This document shows, piece by piece, positions 32,996 to 39,651 of a stretch of 39,651 nt of DNA; position 1 is the first letter of the stretch; every line of letters begins with the position of its first letter. Origin of the DNA: Pseudomonadota bacterium (GTDB lineage: Bacteria; Pseudomonadota; Gammaproteobacteria; Burkholderiales; Burkholderiaceae_F). Below the pieces are notes generated by a model, which searched no databases, had not been told where the DNA came from, and worked only from the letters and a program-made list of their open reading frames with translations. The stretch is from contig JAKCCX010000018.1 in the NCBI GenBank assembly GCA_021838715.1, positions 1-39,651 on the forward strand, read 5' to 3'. Made by a program: the position numbers and the translations under genes.

Positions 32996-34117
32996 ATGCA
33001 AGCGTTCTACAAGAAATTCGTGGGCGGCAGGAGCGGCGCCATCGAGCTCGCCATCCTGTCGGCGGTGATATTCCTGCTCCTTCCCGCGACGCTGGACATA
33101 TTCCGCCTCAACCTCGTCGGCAAATACCTCACCTACGCATTCGCCGCCGTCAGCCTGGTGATGGTCTGGGGATACGGCGGCGTGCTGAGTCTCGGACAGG
33201 GCGTGTTCTTCGGTCTGGGCGGGTATTGCATGGCGATGTTCCTCAAGCTCGAGGCGTCGGATCCCGTCAGCACCATGCACCAGACCACCCCGGGGATCCC
33301 GGACTTCATGGACTGGAACCAGCTCACGAAGCTTCCCGCCTTCTGGGTGCCGTTCCACAGCCTGACCTTCTCCCTGATCGCCGTACTCGTCGTGCCGGCG
33401 GCGTTCGCCTACGTCGTCGGGGCGACGATGTTCAAGCGCCGCGTCAGCGGGGTGTATTTCTCGATCATCACCCAGGCCGTCGCGGCGATCCTGACCATTC
33501 TCGTGGTTGGACAGCAGGGATGGACCGGCGGCATCAACGGCATCACCGACCTCAAGACCATGCATGGCTGGGACATCAACACCAACAGCGCGAAGTACAT
33601 CCTGTACTACGTCAACGGGTTCCTGCTGCTCGGCGTGATCATGGTGTGCCGCTACGTGCTGTCGTCGAAGCTCGGGCGCCTGCTTCTCGCGATGCGCGAC
33701 CGCGAGGACCGCGTGCGCTTTTCCGGGTACGACGTGGCGAACTTCAAGATCTTCGTGTTCTGCCTGGGCGCGGCCATATCCGCGATCGGCGGCGCCATGT
33801 TCACGCTGCAGGTGGGGTTCATGTCGCCCAGCTTCATCGGCATCGTGCCGTCGATCGAAATGGTGATCTTCGCCGCGATCGGGGGGCGGATGTCGCTGGT
33901 CGGCGCGGTCTACGGAACGCTCCTCGTCAACTACGGGAAATCGACGTTTTCGGAAAGCTTCCCGTCGCTGTGGCTGCTGCTGATGGGCGGGATGTTCATC
34001 GGGGTGGTCCTGCTGTTCCCCAACGGATTGGCCGGTCTTTACGCCACCCTTCTGAAGGGGCGGGTCGAAAAGATCCGCATCCGCTTCGCCCGCAAGCCGG
34101 CCGGGCAGCACGCCTGA
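32996..34117 (+). CDS. urtC: urea/short-chain amide ABC transporter, permease 2
   Basis: The 373-residue second permease (LivM/UrtC/FmdF type) has the signature VWGYGGVLSLGQGVFFGLGGYCMAM and closes with the membrane segments around SLWLLLMGGMFIGVVLLFPNGLAGL. GGAGGG lies 7 bases before the ATG. It follows urtB after 16 bases. It would form the transmembrane channel with UrtB. Confidence 0.92.
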   Translation: MQAFYKKFVGGRSGAIELAILSAVIFLLLPATLDIFRLNLVGKYLTYAFAAVSLVMVWGYGGVLSLGQGVFFGLGGYCMAMFLKLEASDPVSTMHQTTPGIPDFMDWNQLTKLPAFWVPFHSLTFSLIAVLVVPAAFAYVVGATMFKRRVSGVYFSIITQAVAAILTILVVGQQGWTGGINGITDLKTMHGWDINTNSAKYILYYVNGFLLLGVIMVCRYVLSSKLGRLLLAMRDREDRVRFSGYDVANFKIFVFCLGAAISAIGGAMFTLQVGFMSPSFIGIVPSIEMVIFAAIGGRMSLVGAVYGTLLVNYGKSTFSESFPSLWLLLMGGMFIGVVLLFPNGLAGLYATLLKGRVEKIRIRFARKPAGQHA

Positions 34118-34144
34118 TCGCTCATCGACAGAGGACTCCGGGAC

Positions 34145-34891
34145 ATGAAACATCGCAACGAGATCGTTCTCGCCATCGAGGATCTCACCGTGTCGTTCGA
34201 CGGCTTCAAGGCGGTCGACGGACTGAACCTGTATGTGGAGAAGGACGAGCTTCGGGCGGTCATCGGCCCCAACGGCGCCGGGAAGACGACCGTGTTGGAC
34301 CTGATCTGCGGCAAGACCAAGGCGACGGCCGGGAGCATTCAGTTCAAGGGGATCGAACTCACCGCGATGCCGGAACACAAGATCGTGCAGGCGGGCGTCG
34401 GTCGGAAATTCCAGAATCCATCCATATACGAAAACCTGACGGTGTTCGAGAACCTGGAGATTTCCTATCCCCGCGGGCGTGGAGTGATCGGATCCCTGCT
34501 GTTCGAGCGGACCAGCGACGTGACCGATCGCATCCACGAGGTCCTCGAGGAAATCTTCCTCGTCGATCACCCGAACACCCAGGCCGGCCTGCTCAGCCAC
34601 GGCCAGAAGCAATGGCTGGAGATCGGGATGCTGATCATCCAGAACCCCGAACTTCTGTTGCTCGACGAGCCGGTGGCGGGGATGAGCGTTTCGGAGCGCG
34701 AAAAGACGGCGGAACTCCTCAACCGGATATCGAAGGGGCGTTCCGTGATCGTGATCGAGCACGACATGGAATTCGTCAAGCGCATTGCCGACAACGTCAC
34801 CGTGCTGCATCAGGGAAAGCTGCTGGCGGAGGGAAGCATGGAGTCCGTGCAGGGCAATCCGAAGGTGATCGAGGTCTATTTGGGACATTGA
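34145..34891 (+). CDS. urtD: urea/short-chain amide ABC transporter, ATPase 1
   Basis: The 248-residue ATPase (LivG/UrtD type) has Walker A GPNGAGKT at 41-48, the signature LSHGQKQWLEIGM, Walker B LLLLDEPVAGM and the switch histidine in VIVIEHDMEFVKRIAD. The LSHGQ signature in place of LSGGQ is usual for UrtD. It follows urtC after 27 bases. It powers the transporter together with UrtE. Confidence 0.94.
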   Translation: MKHRNEIVLAIEDLTVSFDGFKAVDGLNLYVEKDELRAVIGPNGAGKTTVLDLICGKTKATAGSIQFKGIELTAMPEHKIVQAGVGRKFQNPSIYENLTVFENLEISYPRGRGVIGSLLFERTSDVTDRIHEVLEEIFLVDHPNTQAGLLSHGQKQWLEIGMLIIQNPELLLLDEPVAGMSVSEREKTAELLNRISKGRSVIVIEHDMEFVKRIADNVTVLHQGKLLAEGSMESVQGNPKVIEVYLGH

Positions 34892-34902
34892 GGAGGCCAG
34901 CG

Positions 34903-35604
34903 ATGACCGGTTCGACATTCCGCATCAAGAATCTTTCCTCCGGATATGGGCAGAGCGAGGTCATCCACGATCTCAGCTTCGATATCGAGGGCAGCGAAAT
35001 CGTTGCGATCATGGGGCGCAACGGGATGGGGAAATCCACCCTCTTCCGCACGCTCATGGGCGTCCTGCCGGCGTTTCGGGGCGACGTGGTGCTGGACGGG
35101 CAGTCCCTCGACCGCCTGGAGTCGCACCAGCGCGTCGGGCGGGGAATCGCCTATGTGCCGCAGGGCCGGATGATTTTTTCCCACATGACGGTCGAGGAAA
35201 ACATTCGAACCGGGCTGCCGCCCGGCGCGCAGGGGAAGGTGCCCGAGGAGCTGTATGCGCTGTTCCCGGTTCTGTTCGACATGCGCGCCCGCAAAGGCGG
35301 GAATTTGTCCGGTGGCCAGCAACAGCAGCTCGCCATCGCGCGCGCGCTGGCGACCAATCCCAAGGTGCTGTTGCTCGACGAGCCGACCGAGGGGATTCAG
35401 CCGTCGATCATCAAGGATATCGCCAAGAGCCTGCGCGAGATTCGCACGCTGCGCAATCTCGCGATCGTGGTTTCGGAGCAGGTCCTGAGCTTCACGTTGG
35501 AGATCGCGGACCGATTCTTTGTGATCGAGAAGGGACGCTTCGTCCATGAGGACCAGCGACGGAACGTCAACGCGGAAACCATCAGCCGGTACTTGTCCAT
35601 TTGA
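34903..35604 (+). CDS. urtE: urea/short-chain amide ABC transporter, ATPase 2
   Basis: The 233-residue ATPase (LivF/UrtE type) has Walker A GRNGMGKS at 38-45, signature LSGGQQQQLAIARAL and Walker B VLLLDEPTEGIQPSII; the GRNGMGK and TEGIQPS variants are typical of UrtE. The switch position reads VVSEQVL, with Gln where most ABC ATPases have His, which is also seen in this subfamily. AGGAGG at 34891-34896 precedes the ATG by 6 bases, and the start is 11 bases after urtD. Confidence 0.94.
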   Translation: MTGSTFRIKNLSSGYGQSEVIHDLSFDIEGSEIVAIMGRNGMGKSTLFRTLMGVLPAFRGDVVLDGQSLDRLESHQRVGRGIAYVPQGRMIFSHMTVEENIRTGLPPGAQGKVPEELYALFPVLFDMRARKGGNLSGGQQQQLAIARALATNPKVLLLDEPTEGIQPSIIKDIAKSLREIRTLRNLAIVVSEQVLSFTLEIADRFFVIEKGRFVHEDQRRNVNAETISRYLSI

Positions 35605-35678
35605 CCAATCCCCGCTGCTGCGCGTCCACCGGCGGACGTTGCGCCGCGCACATCGCCGTTCAATCGGGAGAGTTTGCC

Positions 35679-36905
35679 ATGACGAATACGCTAATCAAAG
35701 TCGATCTCGCACAGTCGCCGTATGAAAACGAATCGGTCCACAACCGGTGGCATCCGGACATCCCGATGGCTGCGTGGGTCAATCCGGGGGACGATTTCGT
35801 TCTCGAGACCTACGACTGGACCGGCGGCTACATCCAGAACAACGACAGTGCGGACGACGTCCGCGATATCGATCTCAGCACGGTCCACTTCCTGAGCGGG
35901 CCGATCGGCGTGAAGGGGGCCGAGCCCGGCGACCTGCTGGTCGTCGATCTGCTCGACATCGGCGCCAAGCCGGAAAGTCTGTGGGGATTCAACGGCGTCT
36001 TCAGCAAGAAGAACGGCGGCGGGTTCCTTACCGAGCACTTTCCCAAGGCGCAAAAGTCGATCTGGGATTTCCATGGCATGTTCACGAGTTCGCGGCATGT
36101 CCCCGGCGTCCGGTTCGCCGGACTGATTCATCCGGGGTTGATCGGCTGCCTGCCCGACCGCCAGATGCTCGAGATGTGGAATACGCGGGAACAGGACTTC
36201 ATCGCCACCGACCCGGGCCGCGTGCCGCCGCTCGCCAATCCGCCGTCCGCGAAGACGGCGCACATGGGGAAACTCCAGGGAGCGGCGCGGGACCAGGCCG
36301 CTGCGGAAGGCGCGCGCACGGTGCCGCCGCGGGAGCACGGCGGCAACTGCGACATCAAGGATCTTTCCCGGGGGTCGAAAGTCTTTTTCCCGGTGTACGT
36401 CGACGGTGCCGGATTGTCGGTGGGTGACCTGCACTTCAGCCAGGGCGATGGCGAGATCACCTTCTGCGGCGCGATCGAAATGGCCGGATGGGTGCACATG
36501 CGGGTGAGCCTCATCAAGGGCGGCATGGCCAAGTACGGCATCAAGAACCCCATCTTCAAGCCGAGCCCGATCACGCCGACCTATCGCGACTACGTGATCT
36601 TCGAAGGCATCTCGGTCGATGAGGCAGGGAAACAGCACTACCTGGACGTGCACGTCGCATACCGCCAGGCCTGCCTCAACGCCATCGAATACCTGAAGAA
36701 ATTCGGCTACTCGGGCGCCCAGGCGTATTCGATTCTGGGCACGGCGCCGGTGCAGGGACACATCAGCGGCGTCGTCGACATCCCGAACGCCTGCGCGACG
36801 CTCTGGCTGCCGACGGAGATCTTCGAGTTCGACATCAATCCCACGGCGGCGGGACCGATCCGGCACATCGCCGGCGGCGTCGACCTTCCCCTGTCGGAAG
36901 ACTGA
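35679..36905 (+). CDS. fmdA: formamidase (acetamidase/formamidase family)
   Basis: The 408-residue enzyme hydrolyses formamide, and in relatives short-chain amides, to ammonia and the acid. It begins MTNTLIKVDLAQSPYENESVHNRWHPDIP and has the segments HVPGVRFAGLIHPGLIGCLP and PPREHGGNCDIKDLSRGSKVFFPVYV typical of FmdA; length is almost identical to Methylophilus methylotrophus FmdA (about 407). GGGAGA lies 8 bases before the ATG. Position right after the amide-type transporter supports a route in which imported amides are used as a nitrogen source. Confidence 0.95.
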   Translation: MTNTLIKVDLAQSPYENESVHNRWHPDIPMAAWVNPGDDFVLETYDWTGGYIQNNDSADDVRDIDLSTVHFLSGPIGVKGAEPGDLLVVDLLDIGAKPESLWGFNGVFSKKNGGGFLTEHFPKAQKSIWDFHGMFTSSRHVPGVRFAGLIHPGLIGCLPDRQMLEMWNTREQDFIATDPGRVPPLANPPSAKTAHMGKLQGAARDQAAAEGARTVPPREHGGNCDIKDLSRGSKVFFPVYVDGAGLSVGDLHFSQGDGEITFCGAIEMAGWVHMRVSLIKGGMAKYGIKNPIFKPSPITPTYRDYVIFEGISVDEAGKQHYLDVHVAYRQACLNAIEYLKKFGYSGAQAYSILGTAPVQGHISGVVDIPNACATLWLPTEIFEFDINPTAAGPIRHIAGGVDLPLSED

Positions 36906-36915
36906 CGGAAACGCG

Positions 36916-36942
36916 GCGGCTCGCGGGCATGGCGCGAGCCGC
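36916..36942 (+). repeat. hairpin between fmdA and fmdB
   Basis: GCGGCTCGCG (36916-36925) and CGCGAGCCGC (36933-36942) form a perfect 10-bp stem with a 7-base loop, starting 10 bases after the fmdA stop. It is not followed by a U tract. It probably stabilises the fmdA message and lowers fmdB expression relative to it. Confidence 0.7.
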
Positions 36943-36967
36943 ACCCACCTTCCCAAGAGGTTCGAGC

Positions 36968-37309
36968 ATGCCGATCTACGACTATCTCTGTGACCATTGC
37001 GGCAGCTTTTCCGTGCTGCGCCCGATCGACCAGCGGGATGCCGGTTGCCGCTGCCCGACGTGCGAGGGCGTCGCGCGGCGCGCCATCCTGTCGGCGCCGG
37101 CGCTGTCGTCGATGCCCGCGCATGCCCGCGCGGCCCATGCCACCAACGAGCGCGCGGCGCATGCGCCGCGCACGAGCGCGGAATATCAGGCGTCCCGGCA
37201 TCCGCCGGGATGCGGCTGCTGCGGTTCGAAAAAATCCCGCGCCACCGTGCGCAGTGCCGACGGCGCCAAGGGGTTTCCCACCAAGCGTCCGTGGATGATC
37301 AGCCACTGA
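36968..37309 (+). CDS. fmdB: FmdB family zinc-ribbon protein
   Basis: The 113-residue protein starts MPIYDYLCDHCG and has the FmdB-type zinc ribbon with Cys8, Cys11, Cys29 and Cys32, plus a C-terminal GCGCCGSKK (Cys82, 84, 85). In Methylophilus the homologue is proposed to regulate formamidase expression. The middle is alanine- and histidine-rich and probably flexible. AAGAGG lies 7 bases before the ATG, which is favoured over ATG 36929 because that one lies in the loop of the preceding hairpin and adds unconserved residues. Confidence 0.92.
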   Translation: MPIYDYLCDHCGSFSVLRPIDQRDAGCRCPTCEGVARRAILSAPALSSMPAHARAAHATNERAAHAPRTSAEYQASRHPPGCGCCGSKKSRATVRSADGAKGFPTKRPWMISH

Positions 37310-37343
37310 CCGCCGAACAACCCCCGGTACGAACGTCCGCGGA

Positions 37344-37374
37344 GCGCCGCGCCCGGCCCGCGGGGCGTCGGCGC
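37344..37374 (+). terminator. imperfect hairpin after fmdB, possible terminator
   Basis: A GC-rich stem with outer arms GCGCCG (37344-37349) and CGGCGC (37369-37374) and an inner CGCCC/GGGGCG pairing lies 35 bases after the fmdB stop. One or two bulges interrupt it and there is no U tract. It could end the urt-fmd transcript before the sigma54-type promoter. Confidence 0.35.
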
Positions 37375-37418
37375 ACCGCGATTGTGCGTGCGCCCGGGCT
37401 CTTGCGAGGCGTTGGCAC

Positions 37419-37433
37419 TGGTACGTTTTTTGC
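37419..37433 (+). promoter_or_regulatory. sigma54 (RpoN) promoter
   Basis: TGGTACG-TTTT-TTGC matches the -24/-12 consensus TGGYRYR-N4-TTGC exactly, with GG and GC spaced by 10 bases (GG 37420-37421, GC 37432-37433). The start point would be near 37445, about 80 bases before the permease-kinase gene. Sigma54 control fits a nitrogen-related gene and would require an NtrC-type activator. Confidence 0.75.
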
Positions 37434-37443
37434 GGCGAGTAGT

Positions 37444-37473
37444 CGGGCTGATTGATCGGGCTGATTGATCGGG
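37444..37473 (+). repeat. 13-bp tandem direct repeat in leader of permease-kinase gene
   Basis: CGGGCTGATTGAT occurs twice in tandem (37444-37456, 37457-37469) and is followed by CGGG, the start of a third copy. The array begins at about the predicted transcription start of the sigma54 promoter. It may bind a regulator or be a replication-slippage product. Confidence 0.7.
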
Positions 37474-37525
37474 TTTCCTGCAAAGAGGATCTCCCCCGCT
37501 TCGTGCGGGGCACGGCGCTTCCGTC

Positions 37526-39651
37526 ATGGGCACTGCGACACAAAAGATTTCTCCGATTCGGCGCCGATACAACTCCTGGGTCGCCGATCAGACCATGGAG
37601 GACTACGCGTTGCGCTACACGCCGCGTCAGTTTCGGAAGTGGTCGGAACTGCGCGTCGCCAACACGGCATCCGGTGCCGCCTCGTTTCTTGCCATGGAGA
37701 CCATCGGCGGCACCATCGCGATGAAATACGGATTTGCCAACGCGGTGGCGGCGATTCTGCTCGTTGGAGTGGTGATTTTCGTAACCGGACTGCCGATCAG
37801 CTACTACGCCGCCCGGTATGGGTTGGACATGGACCTGCTGACGCGCGGCGCCGGCTTCGGCTACCTCGGTTCGACGGTCACCTCGCTCATCTACGCGAGC
37901 TTCACGTTCATATTTTTCGCGCTCGAAGCATCCATCATGGCGATGGCGCTGCAGATGTGGCTGAAGATCGGGATGCTCTGGTGCTATCTCCTGAGCTCCA
38001 TCGTCATCATTCCGTTGGCGATCCGCGGCATCACCTTGATATCCCGATTGCAGGCATGGACGCAGCCGGTCTGGCTCCTGCTGCTGGTCCTGCCCTATCT
38101 TGCCATCGCGTGGCACAGCCCCGGGGAGTTTCGCGATTTTTCGCGATTTTCCGGGCAGGTGTCCCGAACCGCCGGATTCGATCTCGCGATGTTCGGCGCC
38201 GCCGCGGTCATCCCCTTCTCGTTGATCGTGCAGATCGGCGAGCAGGTGGACTTCCTGCGGTTCCTTCCGGAACGCACGCCGGAGAACCGCCTCCGGTGGT
38301 GGTCTGCCGTTCTGCTCGCCGGTCCCGGATGGATCGGCCCCGGCGTCCTCAAAATGCTGGGCGGCGCGTTCCTCACCTTTCTGGCGATCCGCCACGGCAC
38401 GCCGCCGGCGCACGCCGTCGAACCGACCCAGATGTACTTGACGGGGTATGCCGGCGTGTTCCGGTCGCCGACGCTCATTCTGGCGGCGACCGTGCTGTTC
38501 GTCATCGTGTCGCAGACCAAGATCAACGTGACGAATGCCTATGCCGGTTCGCTCGCCTGGTCCAACTTCTTCGCCCGCCTGACCCACAACCACCCGGGTC
38601 GGGTCGTCTGGCTGATCTTCAATGTGGTGATCGCGCTGGTGCTCATGGCCATGGACGTCTTCCATGCCATCGATCGCGTGCTCGGCTTCTACAGCAATAT
38701 TGCGATCGCGTGGGTGGGGGCCCTGGTCGGTGATCTCCTCGTCAACAAGCCGCTCGGCCTGAGCCCCGCCGGAATCGAGTTCAAGCGCGGCCATCTGTAC
38801 GACGTGAATCCCGTCGGCGTCGGCGCGATGGGGCTGGCGGCGGCGGCGTCCATCATGGCGTGGTCGGGCGCATTGGGCGAGCGCTGGCGATACGCCGCGC
38901 CCCTGCTCGCGCTGCTGGTGGCGATCGTGATGTCTCCGGTCATCGCCTGGGTGACGCGCGGCCGCTACTACGTCGCCCGCCCGCACGACGAAACGCCGAC
39001 TCCCGGCCGGCGGGTGCGCTGCAGCGTGTGCGACAACGAATTCGAATCGGAGGACATCCTGCGGTGCCCGGCCTACGACGCACCGATCTGCTCGCTTTGC
39101 TGCACGCTCGAATCGCGCTGCGACGACCGCTGCAAAAAGGATTCCCGCATTGCCGACCAGATGCGGAAGCTGCTCTTCGCGGTGTTACCGCGGAACGTCG
39201 CGCAGCGCATCGACGTGCGCACCCTGCAATACCTGGGGGTTTTTCTGGCGCTCGCGTCACTAGTCGCCGCGGTCGTCGCGATCGTCTACGTCCAGGAGTC
39301 GCAGACGGCCCCACCGGGGACGGCAGTCGCGTTTCTGCAGGCGGCGCTGTTCAAGGTGTTCGGCATTCTGACCCTGATCGTCGGCGTTTCAAGCTGGTGG
39401 ATCGTGCTTGCCGGCCAAAGCCGCCGCGTGGCCCTGGATGAGGCAAATCGCCAGAACCGGCTGCTCACGATGGAAATCGATGCGCACCAGCGCACGGACA
39501 TGGCCTTGCAGAAGGCGAAGGAATCGGCGGAGGCCGCGAATCAGGCCAAGACCCGCTATGTCGCGGGCATCACCCACGAATTGCGTTCCCCCCTCAACAG
39601 CATCCTGGGGTATAGCCAGATCCTGCTGAAAAGCCGGGCCGCCTCGCAGGC
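37526..39651 (+). CDS. NCS1-like permease fused to a sensor histidine kinase (partial, runs off the right edge)
   Basis: 708 codons are open to the window end. Residues about 40-480 form an NCS1-type (purine/hydantoin permease-like) membrane domain with about 12 segments, including FGYLGSTVTSLIYASFTFIFF. A cysteine-rich module follows, with Cys at 499, 502, 514, 522, 525, 526, 532 and 536. Two more membrane segments (about 569-590 and 610-632) and a helical linker lead to the HisKA domain with phospho-acceptor His684 in THELRSPLNSILGYSQ. The ATPase domain, and any receiver, lie beyond the edge. ATG 37526 has no close ribosome site; GAGGAT at 37485 is separated from it by a 6-bp hairpin (37494-37510). 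ATG 37595 is an alternative. Probably a transporter-type sensor for a nitrogen compound, as CbrA is for its SLC5 domain. Confidence 0.88.
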   Translation, partial: MGTATQKISPIRRRYNSWVADQTMEDYALRYTPRQFRKWSELRVANTASGAASFLAMETIGGTIAMKYGFANAVAAILLVGVVIFVTGLPISYYAARYGLDMDLLTRGAGFGYLGSTVTSLIYASFTFIFFALEASIMAMALQMWLKIGMLWCYLLSSIVIIPLAIRGITLISRLQAWTQPVWLLLLVLPYLAIAWHSPGEFRDFSRFSGQVSRTAGFDLAMFGAAAVIPFSLIVQIGEQVDFLRFLPERTPENRLRWWSAVLLAGPGWIGPGVLKMLGGAFLTFLAIRHGTPPAHAVEPTQMYLTGYAGVFRSPTLILAATVLFVIVSQTKINVTNAYAGSLAWSNFFARLTHNHPGRVVWLIFNVVIALVLMAMDVFHAIDRVLGFYSNIAIAWVGALVGDLLVNKPLGLSPAGIEFKRGHLYDVNPVGVGAMGLAAAASIMAWSGALGERWRYAAPLLALLVAIVMSPVIAWVTRGRYYVARPHDETPTPGRRVRCSVCDNEFESEDILRCPAYDAPICSLCCTLESRCDDRCKKDSRIADQMRKLLFAVLPRNVAQRIDVRTLQYLGVFLALASLVAAVVAIVYVQESQTAPPGTAVAFLQAALFKVFGILTLIVGVSSWWIVLAGQSRRVALDEANRQNRLLTMEIDAHQRTDMALQKAKESAEAANQAKTRYVAGITHELRSPLNSILGYSQILLKSRAASQ

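Noticed and set aside
36707-38986. Long minus-strand frame opposite fmdA, fmdB and the permease-kinase gene.
   Set aside because: Crosses several certain genes and intergenic signals; arginine/histidine-rich shadow translation.

Overview
The window is a high-GC bacterial chromosome segment that spans the replication origin. It is most likely from a betaproteobacterium (Burkholderiales or Rhodocyclales type). The evidence is the gene order rpmH-rnpA-yidD-yidC / mnmG-rsmG-parA-parB / atpIBEFHAGD to the left of dnaA-dnaN-gyrB, the form of AtpE, YidC and GyrB, and a Methylophilus-like formamidase/amide-transport cluster. No database search was possible, so the taxonomy is an inference.

Left arm (1-12778, all minus strand): the F1Fo ATP synthase operon, from the first codons of atpD at the window edge up to atpI, with a good sigma70-type promoter before atpI; then parB-parA-rsmG-mnmG in close succession; then two parS sites at 9845-9887; then yidC-yidD-rnpA-rpmH. 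mnmE, often found next to yidC or mnmG, is absent here.

Origin (12779-14739): rpmH and dnaA diverge from a promoter region in which a perfect DnaA box overlaps the probable dnaA -35 element. The dnaA-dnaN gap carries one perfect DnaA box, three TTATCCCG(G/C) boxes (two of them in a 13-bp perfect inverted repeat, two in 10-bp tandem), further weak boxes and an AT-rich stretch. It is very probably oriC. Housekeeping genes on both sides point away from it, co-directional with replication.

Right arm: dnaN and gyrB; a translationally coupled HipA-like kinase/DUF3037 pair (18570-20137); a TMEM175-type channel and a possible small membrane protein; then a proteasome-like (Anbu) island. That island has a circularly permuted ATP-grasp and an alpha-E protein on the plus strand, converging on Anbu, a DUF2126 transglutaminase-like protein and glycogen phosphorylase on the minus strand. 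glgP overlaps the transglutaminase-like gene by 4 bp.

The last 9 kb is a nitrogen-acquisition locus. It has a five-gene urea/short-chain-amide ABC transporter (urtABCDE or fmdDEF type), formamidase fmdA, the small zinc-ribbon protein FmdB and, behind a sigma54-type promoter, a gene that runs off the right edge. That gene joins an NCS1-like permease, an eight-cysteine module and the start of a histidine kinase. The simplest reading is import of urea or amides, release of ammonia by FmdA, and sensing of a related nitrogen compound by the permease-kinase. Strong hairpins lie between urtA and urtB and between fmdA and fmdB.
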